DNA of 64,000 nt, taken from contig NZ_UWOK01000001.1 in assembly GCF_900573985.1 (NCBI RefSeq), positions 1,178,001-1,242,000 of the forward strand, written 5' to 3'. Below, piece after piece: positions 1-9,399 of the stretch; positions within the stretch are counted from its first letter, which is position 1; the number at the start of each line of letters is the position of its first letter. Below the pieces are notes generated by a model. It was given only the letters and a program-made list of their open reading frames with translations, searched no databases and had not been told where the DNA came from. The position numbers were made by a program, and so were the translations under genes. Origin of the DNA: Campylobacter showae (GTDB taxonomy: Bacteria > Campylobacterota > Campylobacteria > Campylobacterales > Campylobacteraceae).

Positions 1-274
1 TGGTGAGATCGGGAGCTTCTTTTTGACACGGCGGACAAAACGTGCCGAATATATCAAACATCAAAATTTTATCCTCGTCGCCCTTGATCACAAAGCCTCC
101 CTCGACGCGCTTTAGCGTGAGATCTTTGCCAAACACGCTCTTTAGCGCGATCTCCTCGCCTGTTTTATAGCCCTCTATTTTTACGGGGGCTTTCGCCGTC
201 TCATCCTCGCCGCAGCCTGCTAAAAATATCGCGCAGACCAAAGCCGCCAAAATCGCCTTTATGTTTTTTTTCAT
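1..274 (-). CDS. Thioredoxin-like lipoprotein, N-terminal part
   Basis: The gene runs off the left edge, so only the first 91 residues are visible. It opens with a lysine-rich start and a hydrophobic segment ending in the lipobox LAGC (Cys21), so it should be a lipoprotein in the periplasm or outer membrane. A C-P-P-C pair at residues 80-83 follows FDIFGTF, which is the active site of the TlpA/ResA-type thioredoxin fold. I infer a periplasmic thiol-disulfide reductase for cytochrome c maturation or another disulfide protein; the substrate cannot be read. It is the downstream gene of the tautomerase, with the two almost abutting. In C. jejuni a thioredoxin-like gene also follows smpB. Confidence 0.85.
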   Translation of the reverse strand, partial: MKKNIKAILAALVCAIFLAGCGEDETAKAPVKIEGYKTGEEIALKSVFGKDLTLKRVEGGFVIKGDEDKILMFDIFGTFCPPCQKEAPDLT

Positions 275-275
275 A

Positions 276-488
276 TTATTTTCCTTGTTTTGATCTTAGC
301 TCGGTTATGCTTTCGCCGCCAAATCCGTAGTCGTCGGTGCTGACTTCCTCTATCACGACGACTGTTCTGCTCGCGTCGCGCTTTAGCGTATCGCCCAGCA
401 GTTTCGTTACGCCCGCTATTATCGCGCGCTTTTGCTCGGCGCTTACTACTTCTTTTTCTTTTGTGATTTTTATATTTACGTAGGGCAT
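276..488 (-). CDS. 4-oxalocrotonate tautomerase family protein
   Basis: A 70-residue protein beginning Met-Pro-Tyr-Val. After removal of Met the N-terminal proline is the catalytic base of the 4-oxalocrotonate tautomerase superfamily. The length of about 60-75 residues, the beta-alpha-beta pattern and the later YGFGGESI stretch match the DmpI/YdcE-type small tautomerases, which assemble as hexamers or dimers in the cytoplasm. The physiological substrate is unknown, and in Campylobacter no aromatic meta-cleavage pathway accompanies it. It lies between smpB and the thioredoxin-like lipoprotein on the same strand with gaps of about 10 bases or less, so it is probably co-transcribed. Confidence 0.8.
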   Translation of the reverse strand: MPYVNIKITKEKEVVSAEQKRAIIAGVTKLLGDTLKRDASRTVVVIEEVSTDDYGFGGESITELRSKQGK

Positions 489-497
489 CGGTTTTCC

Positions 498-953
498 TTA
501 AGCGTATTTTTTCATCGCCGCGCGCGCTTCTTTGTCGGCTTCTTTGCGTTTTATCGTCTCGCGCTTATCGTGCAAATTTTTACCTTTTGCTAGCGCAACC
601 CGCGCCTTTACGATGTTTTTATCGTTTAGATAGAGCGCTAAAACGACTAGCGTGAGACCCTCTTGCGTGACTTGGCCGAAAATTTTATCTATCTGCTTGC
701 GGTGCATCAGCAGCTTTCTAGGAGCCCTTTCGTCCGGGCGAAACGCCGAGTGCGTCGTGTTTAGGTGGCTGATGTGCGCGTTTAGCAAAAACAGTTCGCC
801 CTTTATCACGCGCGCGAAGCTATCCTTTAGGTTTGCGCGGCCCGCCCGTAGAGCCTTTACCTCGCTGCCTTTTAGCACGATGCCCGCCTCGAAGGTCTCG
901 ATGATGCTAAAGTCAAACAGCGCCTTTTTATTTTTGGCTAAATCCTTACCCAT
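498..953 (-). CDS. smpB: SmpB, tmRNA-binding protein
   Basis: A 151-residue SmpB of normal family length. The N-terminal half carries the oligonucleotide-binding barrel with the typical [18 protein letters not shown] stretch (about residues 21-38). The C-terminal tail is basic and helical ([15 protein letters not shown]) and enters the empty mRNA channel of a stalled ribosome. SmpB delivers alanyl-tmRNA so that the unfinished protein receives an SsrA tag and is degraded. The tmRNA gene itself is not in the window. An SspB-like adaptor that could act on SsrA-tagged proteins is encoded at 9552-9989. Confidence 0.97.
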   Translation of the reverse strand: MGKDLAKNKKALFDFSIIETFEAGIVLKGSEVKALRAGRANLKDSFARVIKGELFLLNAHISHLNTTHSAFRPDERAPRKLLMHRKQIDKIFGQVTQEGLTLVVLALYLNDKNIVKARVALAKGKNLHDKRETIKRKEADKEARAAMKKYA

Positions 954-963
954 TTTTTACCTT

Positions 964-1707
964 TTATTTTAAGAAAAACACGCTCGCGCCGCTACCGCTT
1001 AGGAAAAAATCTTTAAATTTATCCATCTGCGGATAAATTTTAAAGCACGGCGCAAAAAGATCGTTTAGCTTGCGATTTTCGTACCGCTCCAGTAGCTGCG
1101 CCGTCGCCATCTCGCGCATTTTTGCCGCTAGATTTACGTCGATGCTATCCATAAAATTTGCCCTAAATTCGCCGTAAACCGCAGGCGTCGAGCAAAATAC
1201 GCTCGGCGTTAAAATTTCTACCTCTGGCACTTCGTCGTCAAAATCGCTTATTATCTCGCCGATACCGCCGACGTTTGCCGCATTGAAATCGCTAGCGAAA
1301 AATGCCACGTCCGCGCCGATATTTGCGCCTATTTTCATCAAATTTTCGCGAGTTAGTTTTAAATTTAACTCCTCGTTCGCCATCTTTAAAAACGTAGCCG
1401 CGTTTGAGCTGCCTCCGCCTAGACCCGCGCCTAAAGGGATTTGCTTTTTTATCACGATTTTATGCGAGGCGAAAAACTCATTTAGCTCGTTTTTAAAGCC
1501 CGCTTTTTCTAGCTCAAATTTGGCCTTTAAAACGATATTATTTTCGATATTTTCGTTATCGCACTCAAGTGCGAAGCCGCTAGATTTTTCAAAGAAAATT
1601 TCATCGTAAATTTCGCGCCTTAAAATAAAGCGAGAGACGATCTCGTGGTAGTTGCCGCGAGTGCCGACGATCTTTAAAAAGGAGTTGATTTTCGAGTAGC
1701 TTTTCAT
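964..1707 (-). CDS. ispE: 4-diphosphocytidyl-2-C-methyl-D-erythritol kinase
   Basis: IspE is the GHMP-family kinase that phosphorylates the 2-hydroxyl of CDP-methylerythritol in the MEP pathway to isoprenoids. The glycine/serine-rich ATP loop PLGAGLGGGSSNAA lies at about residues 91-104, an N-terminal YSKINSFLKI substrate segment is present, and the C-terminal LSGSGAS loop is near residue 237. At 247 residues it is slightly shorter than the E. coli enzyme but complete. Its start codon touches the csrA stop codon (shared base 1707), so csrA and ispE are translationally linked. A second MEP-pathway gene, ispG, is at 59493. Confidence 0.95.
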   Translation of the reverse strand: MKSYSKINSFLKIVGTRGNYHEIVSRFILRREIYDEIFFEKSSGFALECDNENIENNIVLKAKFELEKAGFKNELNEFFASHKIVIKKQIPLGAGLGGGSSNAATFLKMANEELNLKLTRENLMKIGANIGADVAFFASDFNAANVGGIGEIISDFDDEVPEVEILTPSVFCSTPAVYGEFRANFMDSIDVNLAAKMREMATAQLLERYENRKLNDLFAPCFKIYPQMDKFKDFFLSGSGASVFFLK

Positions 1708-1937
1708 TATTTTACGATTTTATCGCTCAGCTCTTTTAGGCTCGCTTCGCCCGCGCCGTTTAGGGCCTGTTTGTTTTCCGCCGCTACGTCTTCTACTAGC
1801 TCAGAGCGCAGGATCATCATATTTTTAGGCGCGTCGATGCCGATTTTTACGCCGCCTTTTGAGATGCCTACGACCGTGATTTTGATATCGTTTCCCAGCA
1901 TTATGCTTTCGTCTTCTTTTCTTGCGAGTATTAGCAT
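1707..1937 (-). CDS. csrA: CsrA, post-transcriptional regulator
   Basis: A 76-residue CsrA beginning [12 protein letters not shown] with the conserved ILRSE segment; Arg44, needed for binding GGA motifs in RNA, is present. CsrA dimers repress or stabilise target mRNAs. In Campylobacter CsrA is tuned by the FliW protein and controls flagellin synthesis; this is family knowledge, not visible here. The C-terminal extension beyond about residue 50 is longer than in E. coli, as is usual in Campylobacter. The gene overlaps truB by seven bases upstream and ispE by one base downstream, which indicates a tight operon truB-csrA-ispE-smpB. Confidence 0.97.
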   Translation of the reverse strand: MLILARKEDESIMLGNDIKITVVGISKGGVKIGIDAPKNMMILRSELVEDVAAENKQALNGAGEASLKELSDKIVK

Positions 1938-2752
1938 TTTTCGACCTTATTTAGTTTATATGTTACGGTTTCGTCTTTGATTTCAATGATACTAAAAAAA
2001 TCATCAAAGTTTATTAAATATAGCCCTTCGGCGCCAAATTTTAGCTTTTCTACGCTCAGTTTTTTGCCCAGCATTACGTCTGCGGGGTCGCCAAGATATT
2101 TGTTTCGCGGCAATGAGATAAAATCAAGCGGATTTAAAAATCGCTCGTTTTCGTAAACAAATTTACCCTCGCTCACGCGTTTTAGCGCGCTTAGAGTGGC
2201 TCTCGCGCCAAGCTTTTCGGCTAAAATTTGAGCGTACGAGCGCACGTACGAGCCCTCGCTAACGCTAATGCGAAAGCTCAAAAACGGATGCATATACGCA
2301 GTCAAATTTACGTCAAAAACGCTCATTGTTTGGCTTTTTAGTTCAAACTCCTCGCCCGCTCTTGCTAGTTCATACGCACGCTTGCCGCCCACGTGCTTGG
2401 CGCTAAATTTGGGCGGTACGTAGGCGATCTCGCCTTTTAGTTCGCTTAGCGCCGCTTTTATGTCGGCTAAATTTAACGGCGGACAAAGCGTGATCTCCTC
2501 GATATTTTCGTTATCTAGGCTAGCGCTTACGGCTCCTAGCCACATAGTCGCTTCGTAGATTTTGGGCGTTTTATCTATGTAGTTAAAAAGCCGCGTGTGA
2601 TTGCCTAGAGCCACGATCAGGCAGCCGCTGGCAAAGGGATCAAGCGTGCCCGAAAAGCCAGCTTTTTTGACGCCGTATTTGCGCTTTAGCCTGCTTAAAA
2701 AATGATTTGAGCTTATGCCTGCTGGCTTATTTGCGACAAAAAGCGCGTTCAT
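1931..2752 (-). CDS. truB: tRNA pseudouridine-55 synthase
   Basis: TruB isomerises U55 to pseudouridine in the T-arm of tRNAs. The catalytic aspartate is Asp38 in the GTLDPFASG motif, preceded by the KKAGFSG segment. Later motifs such as GSYVRSYAQ are also present. At 273 residues it is close to other Campylobacterota TruB proteins and lacks a long C-terminal PUA extension. It is the first gene of the compact minus-strand run, with 135 bases of AAATTT-rich DNA separating it from the upstream uvrD-type gene. Confidence 0.95.
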   Translation of the reverse strand: MNALFVANKPAGISSNHFLSRLKRKYGVKKAGFSGTLDPFASGCLIVALGNHTRLFNYIDKTPKIYEATMWLGAVSASLDNENIEEITLCPPLNLADIKAALSELKGEIAYVPPKFSAKHVGGKRAYELARAGEEFELKSQTMSVFDVNLTAYMHPFLSFRISVSEGSYVRSYAQILAEKLGARATLSALKRVSEGKFVYENERFLNPLDFISLPRNKYLGDPADVMLGKKLSVEKLKFGAEGLYLINFDDFFSIIEIKDETVTYKLNKVEKC

Positions 2753-2887
2753 TTAAATTTGACCTTTGGAGTCTGAGCTAAATTTGCGGCGTTTTTTAAA
2801 TTTGAGCCGCGAGCGTCAAATTTGAGCACATAAATTTGATCAAATTTAACGCTGAATTTGGCACGACTAGCCTCAAATTTACCCATT
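2753..2887. other. AAATTT-rich spacer between uvrD and truB
   Basis: This 135-base spacer has no plausible gene. It contains seven copies of AAATTT, mostly as TCAAATTTGA-like or TAAATTTG-like words. It is a compact example of a word that recurs in nearly every spacer of this window. Confidence 0.7.
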
Positions 2888-4972
2888 TTACACCGCTTTT
2901 TCGACGAAGCTAGACATTATCTCGCGGCTGATTCCGCCGAAATTTATCGTTAGCTTTAGCTCTTTTTTAATCTTTGTTACCGCCGTCACGCGCCCGATAC
3001 CGAAAATTTTGTGCTTGACGAGGTCACCTTTTTTGTATTCGCCTGCGGTTTGAGTTTGCGTTTGGATGATGAGGCTGCCGCTGCAAACGCCTGCTTCGCT
3101 TAAAAATCTGCTCTTTTCCAGCCTCGTTCGCTGGCCCTTATAAAAGCGCGAATTTACAAAGCTTAGCGTCAGGGTTTTTTTGGCACGGGTGATGGCGACG
3201 TAGGCTAGGCGTCGCTCCTCCTCGATGTCGCTACCCTCTCCTAGAAGCGGGAAAAATCCCTCTTCAAGCCCGATCACGAAAAGATGCTCAAACTCAAGCC
3301 CTTTGCTCGCGTGGATACTCATGATCGAGATCGCCTCGCCGCCGATGTTATCCTGCTCGCTTTGTAGCGCGATCTCGTTTAAAAACTCCTCGATAGAAAA
3401 GCTTGGATTTTGCTTGATTTGATCCTTGATCGTAGCGTAAAACTCGTCAATGTTCGCCACGCGCTCGGAGCCGTCGGGTAGGCTCTCGTAGTATTTTTTG
3501 ATGCCGAATTTCGCTTCTAGTTTATCCACTAGCTCGTACGGCGAGTCGCACTCTTTTAGCTCTCTTAAATTTGCCGCAAATTCGCCCAGGCTTGAGACGA
3601 TCTTTTTGCTTAGATCCTTGTCGTTTTCGTCCAGGCTAGATATCGCTTCAAATAGCGAAAATTTATGCTCGAAGGCAATCTTTTCGATCTTTGCGAGGCT
3701 TACCTTGCCAAGACCGCGCTTTGGACGGTTAATGACGCGCTTTAGCGAGAAGTCGTCGTTCTCGTTTGCGACCAGTCTTAGGTAGCTGATGACGTCTTTG
3801 ACCTCGGCGCGCTCGTAGAATTTAACTCCGCCGACCATTTTATACGGGATTTTTTCTTTGGTTAGGCCTTCTTCGAGCGAGCGGGAGAGGGCGTTTATGC
3901 GGTACAAGATCGCGATATCGCTAGCCTGCGCGCCGCTATCAAGCAGCTTTTTGATGCGTTTGGCTACCTTTAGACTCTCCATCGTTTCGTCGTCTGATTC
4001 CATTAGCGCGACGTCCTCGCCGCCTTCTTTGGTGCTTTTTAGCTCTTTACCTAGGCGGTTTCTGTTATGGTCGATGAGCTCGTTTGCCGCGCGTAAAATT
4101 TGACTCGTCGAGCGGTAGTTTTGCTCTAGCCTTATGACCTTGACGTCTTTAAACTGGTCTTTAAAATTTAATATATTTTCGATTCTTGCGCCGCGCCAGC
4201 CGTAGATACTCTGATCATCATCGCCCACGACAGCGATATTTTCGTGCGTGCAGCAGAGTTTGCGCAGGAGCTTATACTGTAAGTCGTTGGTGTCTTGATA
4301 TTCGTCCACCATAACGTAGGCGTACCTGTGCGAGATCTCGCGCGCTAGAGCTTCATCCTCGTCTAAAATTTTATAGCTAAGGCAAAGCAGGTCGTCAAAA
4401 TCCACGAGGTTATTTGCGGCTAGATACTCTTCGTAGAGTTTGTAGATGTTCGCTAGCTTTGCGTGGTAGCCGTCTTTGAAATTATGCCCGTTTGCAAACA
4501 TACCGCCGTGATTTAGCACCTCTTCTACGCTTAGAAGCGAGTTTTTAAAATTTGAGATCTCGCTAGCTAGCACCGAGGTTGGAATATCGCCCTCAAAGCC
4601 TTTTAAAATCCGCTTTTTATCGTCCGTGTCGATGATAACGAAGTTGTTTTTGCGCTTTAGACGGTCGATGTAAAATTTTAAAAACAAAAGCCCGAATTTG
4701 TGGAAAGTGCAAAGTAGCGGAGTGAAATTTTTACCTGCGTCGCCTAGCATTTTTAGCGCACGGGTTCGCATTTCACTTGCGGCTTTGTTGGTGAAGGTTA
4801 GCGTTAGGGTATTTGAAGGCGGGATACCTAGCTCGCTTATGAGATAGGCTAGGCGAGTGGTGATGGTTTTGGTTTTACCGCTGCCGGCCCCGGCTAAAAT
4901 CAGCATCGCTCCGTCCGTATGCGAGGCGGCCTCGCGCTGGCTTTCGTTTAGTTCGTCTAGTAAATCGGGCAT
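2888..4972 (-). CDS. UvrD/Rep-type superfamily 1 DNA helicase
   Basis: A 694-residue 3'-5' helicase of the UvrD/PcrA/Rep family. Visible motifs are Walker A AGAGSGKT (residues 27-34), motif II DEYQDTN (about 223-229), GDDDQSIYGWRGA (motif III), the LEQNYRS motif IV and a VAITRAKK motif VI region near residue 610. These enzymes unwind DNA in mismatch and excision repair and clear proteins from DNA. The C-terminal segment (KKGDLVKHKIFGIGRV) resembles the small Tudor-like PcrA/UvrD tail that binds RNA polymerase. It is slightly shorter than E. coli UvrD (720). C. jejuni has the homologue in the same place, next to truB. Confidence 0.93.
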   Translation of the reverse strand: MPDLLDELNESQREAASHTDGAMLILAGAGSGKTKTITTRLAYLISELGIPPSNTLTLTFTNKAASEMRTRALKMLGDAGKNFTPLLCTFHKFGLLFLKFYIDRLKRKNNFVIIDTDDKKRILKGFEGDIPTSVLASEISNFKNSLLSVEEVLNHGGMFANGHNFKDGYHAKLANIYKLYEEYLAANNLVDFDDLLCLSYKILDEDEALAREISHRYAYVMVDEYQDTNDLQYKLLRKLCCTHENIAVVGDDDQSIYGWRGARIENILNFKDQFKDVKVIRLEQNYRSTSQILRAANELIDHNRNRLGKELKSTKEGGEDVALMESDDETMESLKVAKRIKKLLDSGAQASDIAILYRINALSRSLEEGLTKEKIPYKMVGGVKFYERAEVKDVISYLRLVANENDDFSLKRVINRPKRGLGKVSLAKIEKIAFEHKFSLFEAISSLDENDKDLSKKIVSSLGEFAANLRELKECDSPYELVDKLEAKFGIKKYYESLPDGSERVANIDEFYATIKDQIKQNPSFSIEEFLNEIALQSEQDNIGGEAISIMSIHASKGLEFEHLFVIGLEEGFFPLLGEGSDIEEERRLAYVAITRAKKTLTLSFVNSRFYKGQRTRLEKSRFLSEAGVCSGSLIIQTQTQTAGEYKKGDLVKHKIFGIGRVTAVTKIKKELKLTINFGGISREIMSSFVEKAV

Positions 4973-5136
4973 TAAAATTCCTGCTTTATTTATTAAAATG
5001 ATTAAATTCTAACAAAATAAGCTTAAAAATCGCCGCTGATTTAAATTTGGGTCTGATTAAGAGCGTTTTTAGATATAAATCAATACAATATTAAAAATAT
5101 GATTTTATAAGCTGATATAATAATAAGGAGCCCGAT

Positions 5137-6009
5137 ATGATCAATGATTTTAGTAAATTTTATACCTTTATGGAGATAGTGAAAGAAAGAAGCTTCTCAA
5201 AAGCCTCAAGGGCGCTGGGCATCTCGCAGCCAGCAGTTACTCTCCAGATGAAAAAGCTCGAGGAGATGCTACAAACCACGCTAATAATGCGTAAGAAAAA
5301 CGGCATCGTCCTAACTCACGAGGGCGAGAAATTTTATAAACTCTGTACTCAGTTTGAGAGCGCGATGTTTCGCTTTAAAGACGAGCTGGCGCGCATAAAA
5401 ACCGATAAAGTGCCGCTAGTCATCGCTACCACGCAGCTCATCGCTGAGGCGGTCATCTCTATACTGCTGGATAAAATCTCGCAAAGCGTAGGCAGCGAGC
5501 TAGATATCAGGATAAAAGAGCAAAACGAGCTCATAAACTACCTAAAAGACCGCCGCAGCGACATCGCTATTATCCTTGAGCAATCGCTTGATAGCAGCTT
5601 GCTCGTTAAAAAACTATTCGACTACGAGCTGATTTTGGTCTCTAATAAAAAAATCGCCGAAAGCGTGAAGCCAGAGGAGCTTATTAAGTTTAAATTTATC
5701 AAAGATAGGACGCGAACTTATCTGGATGATATCTTGCATAAGCACGGCGTGGACGCACATGCGCTTGACGTGGCGTATTCGCTAGACGGCTCGATAATGG
5801 TCTGCCGCGCGTTGGCGTCAAACCATGCCGATACGTACGTGGCGTTTTTACCGAGATTTTTGATCGAAAACGAGCTAAAAAACGGCAGGTTGTTTGAGAT
5901 AAACATCTCTAAATTTAAGCTCACTCGCTCGGTTTATGCCGCCGCGTTAAAAGAAAACGAGGAAGCGTTGCATAAATTTTTAAAGATTAAGACTAGTTTT
6001 AATTTTTAA
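5137..6009 (+). CDS. LysR family transcriptional regulator
   Basis: A 290-residue LysR-type regulator. The N-terminal winged helix-turn-helix is at about residues 5-65, with the signature FSKASRALGISQPAVTLQMKKLEE. Residues 90-290 form the two-lobed effector-binding domain (TTQLIAEAVISILLD...). An AAGGAG ribosome-binding site sits 7 bases before the ATG. The effector and targets cannot be read. The gene is divergent from the helicase and convergent with the TonB receptor, so neither is an obvious target. A short palindrome followed by four T residues lies just after it. Confidence 0.93.
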   Translation: MINDFSKFYTFMEIVKERSFSKASRALGISQPAVTLQMKKLEEMLQTTLIMRKKNGIVLTHEGEKFYKLCTQFESAMFRFKDELARIKTDKVPLVIATTQLIAEAVISILLDKISQSVGSELDIRIKEQNELINYLKDRRSDIAIILEQSLDSSLLVKKLFDYELILVSNKKIAESVKPEELIKFKFIKDRTRTYLDDILHKHGVDAHALDVAYSLDGSIMVCRALASNHADTYVAFLPRFLIENELKNGRLFEINISKFKLTRSVYAAALKENEEALHKFLKIKTSFNF

Positions 6010-6035
6010 TCTGCTTTAGAGAAAGTGTCAAATTT

Positions 6036-6053
6036 GGCTAAATTTAGCCTTTT
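6036..6053 (+). terminator. Possible terminator after the LysR gene
   Basis: The perfect palindrome GGCTAAATTTAGCC (6036-6049) is followed by TTTT, 26 bases after the stop codon. The stem is short once a loop of four is allowed, so this is a weak intrinsic terminator at best. Confidence 0.35.
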
Positions 6054-6189
6054 CGGCGCGTAAATTTAAATACTCTTGCGAAAATTTGGCGCAAAATATC
6101 CTTGCCGAACCTGGAGATGATCTTGGTTTGACGATTTTATAACTTCCAAATTTACGGTCAAATTTGAATGGAAAGTATATAAGAATAAA

Positions 6190-6217
6190 AGCAAGGAGAC
6201 GGGCAAGAGCCCGTCTG
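6190..6217 (-). terminator. Terminator of the TonB-dependent receptor gene
   Basis: An 8-base-pair stem AGACGGGC/GCCCGTCT (6197-6204 and 6209-6216) with an AAGA loop lies about 14 bases past the receptor stop codon. Read on the minus strand it is followed by CCTTGCTTTT, a modest T tract. It fits an intrinsic terminator of the receptor gene. Confidence 0.7.
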
Positions 6218-6230
6218 AATAAAATGCGGT

Positions 6231-9191
6231 TTAGAATGTAAATTCCCAGTTTAGCCTGAAATTTCTACCAGCCGAGTAGAAGCGGTTGATACCTAGACCC
6301 GTGGTTCTATCGATCATGTTCATAGTACCAAAAGGCCTGATAGAGCGCGCAGCGTCCCAAGTGATATATTTTTCGTTAGTTAGGTTATAAACGCCTAGCC
6401 TAAACGTCAAATTTTTAATCGGACGTACATAGGTTACGACGTCTACTAGGGTGTAGGCATTGCTTCGCCATTTTGAGTAGCTGTTTGTATTATATGGGTT
6501 TCCGTACGGGTCGGTATCTAGACGCCAGAACATATTATAGGTGTCTTTTTCTTTTTTAGATGCGACGCTAGTGACGTAGATGTCGGCGCCGAATTTATCC
6601 GCCGGGCTTGCGTATCCTAGACCATAGATCGCAGTGGTCGGCTGGATGGCATTCATCGGCACTTTACCGTCGTTATCGGTTTGTACTCTGCCTTTTTGCA
6701 TCGTTAGCTTGTAGCTAGCGTGAAAGCCCTTTAACGAGTCTGAAATTTGACCAAAATGAAGCATAGAGTTTATCTCAAAGCCGCGTACGGTTGCTTTGCT
6801 ACGGTTTACGTTGCCGTATAGTGCAAAAGGTATGGTGTTGCCGCCACCGCCCGTGGCGTAGCTTTTAGTGCCTAGCGAGATTAGATCGATAAAGTTATCG
6901 TATTTGGTCTCAAAAAAGCTAGTGGTTATAAAGCTTTTATCCTCGTGCAGCGTCAATGCAAGCTCTTTTGTCTTAGCTATTTCGGGCTTTAGATCCGGAT
7001 TTGGTTGGATGGTAAAATCAGGATGTTTAAACGCCAAATATAGCTCGTCCGTGGTCGGCGCTCTAAAGCCTTTGGAGTATTTTAGCTGTACTCTAAAGTA
7101 ATCTAGCGGATCGATGTCGGCTCCGATAGCATAAGAGCTGTTGGTAAATTTTTTATTTTGGGCTATGTATTTTATATTTGCTAGCGCGTTATTAGGTGCT
7201 TCTTGCTTCCACACGTCATACGCCCTTTTCCACTCGTCTCTATCCGCGTAGTCCCACCATTTTGGCTCTGGGCTAGGATTATACGGTACGAAAAGGCCTA
7301 GCACCATATCGTCCGGGATTTTAGGCGTAGAGCCCGGGACGTAGTTTGGTTTATATTTTATCTTGTCGTAGCGGTAGCCTAAATTTATCCCCAGCCAGTC
7401 GTTTACGCGCATATCGTCGTTTAGATACAAAGCGCCTTCTTTTGTTTTAACCGGGATTAAAAACGACGTGAGCGGTTCGGTTCTAGGGCAAAGCGCGTAA
7501 AGCAGCGTGAGCGGAGCATTTTCGCACGTATACGGCGTGCCGGTAAAATCCGTGCCTAGCGTCTTAGGCGCCCACCACCGGCTGCTCGTAGCATCGTAGC
7601 CTTGCTTATTGGTCATGGATTTTTCGGTTTTAGCAAAGCTTAGTCCGTATGCGATATCGTGCTCTACGTCGCCCGTTTTGGCGTATTTGTTAAAGTCTAG
7701 GTTAAACTGTTTGGTGTTCGTGTCTAGATCGCGCTCTTTCCAGTCGCGGCTTAAGTAGCCCTTGCCGTATGGAGTGATTAGGTATCCGCTCTGCGAGCTT
7801 TGTTTAAAGGTCTTGCCCGTGCTTGCGTCGGTATAGCTTTTATCTAGTGGAACGGTTGATTTGACGTACTGGTCGGTGGCGTAGTCGTATTTTAGCACGT
7901 CGATATTTGGCTGAGAGCAGTCAAATACCGAGCAGTCAAGCCACGTGTTGCTTACGTTTTGATTGATGCTAAATTTATTCTGATCATGGACGGCTCCTTG
8001 GCTATCTACGAGTCTGTTTACCCACGTTAGTCCGCCGTACTGGGGGTCGATTTCCTGTGTTCGTTGTAAAGTTACTTCGCCGCCGTACTTATCGACAACC
8101 TTGTTGTTTTTAACCTGAAGTCCGATAGGATTTGAAATTTCAGCGCAGTTTTCTCCTGCTTGGCAGTGTTCCTCGGTTCTGGCGCGGGATTTGATTTTTT
8201 GGTTGGAGTATGTAAATTTCATCGTATCCCACAACGGAGTTTCGCTAAAATTTTCATAGGCAAAAGCGCGATTTTTCCTATCCATCATATCGTCGTTGTA
8301 TCTTAGACCGGTATCTATGATCTCGTCCCTGTTGCTAGAAAGCGTAAGCGTGTATGATAGGTCTTTGCCTTGAGATCGGTTTTTGTAGGTATCTGACATA
8401 AAGGTAAATCTATGCTCCTCGTGAGGCTGAAAACCTAGCTTGATGAGGCTGCTCGTTTTTTTGATATAGTACGGGTCGGCCTTTTCTCTGGTTCTGCCTA
8501 GCACGCTATCGTCATAACCCTTGTAACCGTAGTTTTCCGTCTCGTGGTGTCTGCGCTTAGTTTGTACGGCTAGGATGTCAAACCACTTAAACCTACCGGC
8601 TAAGGTATGCGAGTGCATGGTTTGATTATCGGCGGTATTGTAGCCGCCTTTGTAGCCGTAGAAGTAGTCCTTATCTAGCAAAAGATCCCTTGCGTCTTTT
8701 GTTTCAAACATCACGGAGCCGCCTAGAGAGCCAGAGCCCGTACGAACGGAGTCTGCACCTTTTGAAATAGTGGCTTGTTTTAGCGTTTCAAACTCTACGC
8801 CGTTGCGGGTGTTGTTAAAGTTTCCGTATCCTTCAAATAGCTCCTTAAAGCCTTGCGAGCTTAGCGTTTGGGCTTGATGCAGGCCGTCTACCGTGATAGC
8901 CACGCGGTTTTCCTCCACGCCTCTTATCGCGTAGCCGCTTTGACCAAAACGCCCGGCCTCCACCGTCGTTACGCCCGTTTCGTATCGCACGAGGTCTCTG
9001 TTGTCTGAGACCTGCGTTTTGGTTAGTTCTTTGGAGCTTTTTACGTTTTGGCCGACTTTTTTTTGCATCGGATCGCTTTGCGCCTCCGCTTCGCCGCTAA
9101 CCGTTACTTCCTTTAGCTCGACTTCGGCCTCTTTTGCATTTAAATTCGACAAAATAAGCAAAGCGGCAAGAGAAAATTTAAGATGATTCAT
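6231..9191 (-). CDS. TonB-dependent receptor, haem/haemoprotein type
   Basis: A 986-residue outer-membrane receptor. Residues 1-19 are a signal peptide ending LNA. Residues about 35-170 form the plug domain (RYETGVTTVEAGRFGQSGYAIRG; VDGLHQAQTL), followed by a long 22-strand barrel ending in the outer-membrane signature with terminal Phe (NWEFTF). The plug and strand pattern resembles the haemoglobin/transferrin/lactoferrin receptor family (HpuB/HmbR-like) rather than siderophore receptors; the ligand is an inference. Three closely spaced cysteine pairs in extracellular-loop regions suggest loop disulfides. It stands alone on the minus strand with its own terminator and a Fur-like upstream site, so iron-repressed expression is likely. 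Confidence 0.9.
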   Translation of the reverse strand: MNHLKFSLAALLILSNLNAKEAEVELKEVTVSGEAEAQSDPMQKKVGQNVKSSKELTKTQVSDNRDLVRYETGVTTVEAGRFGQSGYAIRGVEENRVAITVDGLHQAQTLSSQGFKELFEGYGNFNNTRNGVEFETLKQATISKGADSVRTGSGSLGGSVMFETKDARDLLLDKDYFYGYKGGYNTADNQTMHSHTLAGRFKWFDILAVQTKRRHHETENYGYKGYDDSVLGRTREKADPYYIKKTSSLIKLGFQPHEEHRFTFMSDTYKNRSQGKDLSYTLTLSSNRDEIIDTGLRYNDDMMDRKNRAFAYENFSETPLWDTMKFTYSNQKIKSRARTEEHCQAGENCAEISNPIGLQVKNNKVVDKYGGEVTLQRTQEIDPQYGGLTWVNRLVDSQGAVHDQNKFSINQNVSNTWLDCSVFDCSQPNIDVLKYDYATDQYVKSTVPLDKSYTDASTGKTFKQSSQSGYLITPYGKGYLSRDWKERDLDTNTKQFNLDFNKYAKTGDVEHDIAYGLSFAKTEKSMTNKQGYDATSSRWWAPKTLGTDFTGTPYTCENAPLTLLYALCPRTEPLTSFLIPVKTKEGALYLNDDMRVNDWLGINLGYRYDKIKYKPNYVPGSTPKIPDDMVLGLFVPYNPSPEPKWWDYADRDEWKRAYDVWKQEAPNNALANIKYIAQNKKFTNSSYAIGADIDPLDYFRVQLKYSKGFRAPTTDELYLAFKHPDFTIQPNPDLKPEIAKTKELALTLHEDKSFITTSFFETKYDNFIDLISLGTKSYATGGGGNTIPFALYGNVNRSKATVRGFEINSMLHFGQISDSLKGFHASYKLTMQKGRVQTDNDGKVPMNAIQPTTAIYGLGYASPADKFGADIYVTSVASKKEKDTYNMFWRLDTDPYGNPYNTNSYSKWRSNAYTLVDVVTYVRPIKNLTFRLGVYNLTNEKYITWDAARSIRPFGTMNMIDRTTGLGINRFYSAGRNFRLNWEFTF

Positions 9192-9240
9192 TTTCCGTCC
9201 TTATTAACGCTAGTTTTGATATTCATTTGCTATAAAGGCG

Positions 9241-9262
9241 AAATGATAATAAATATTTATTT
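9241..9262 (-). promoter_or_regulatory. Candidate Fur box upstream of the TonB receptor
   Basis: The A/T-rich imperfect palindrome TGATAATAAATATTTATTTA lies about 50 bases upstream of the receptor start. It starts with the GATAAT unit of the classical Fur repeat, and 11 of 19 positions match the consensus. Its location and the nature of the gene support Fur control; the match alone is only moderate. Confidence 0.45.
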
Positions 9263-9399
9263 ATAGTTTGATTAAAAATGAGTTGTTTATCTTAAAAATT
9301 ATAAATCAATTTTTTATATTAAGGAATAAAAGGATTGTTGTTGGTAAAACCGGTACAAATAGGATAATATTTTGCTTAAGCAAATTTAGTAAATTTAAG

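Noticed and set aside
5113..5121. TGATATAAT as the -10 of the LysR gene
   Set aside because: It is only about 16 bases from the start codon, so transcription would begin within the ribosome-binding site.
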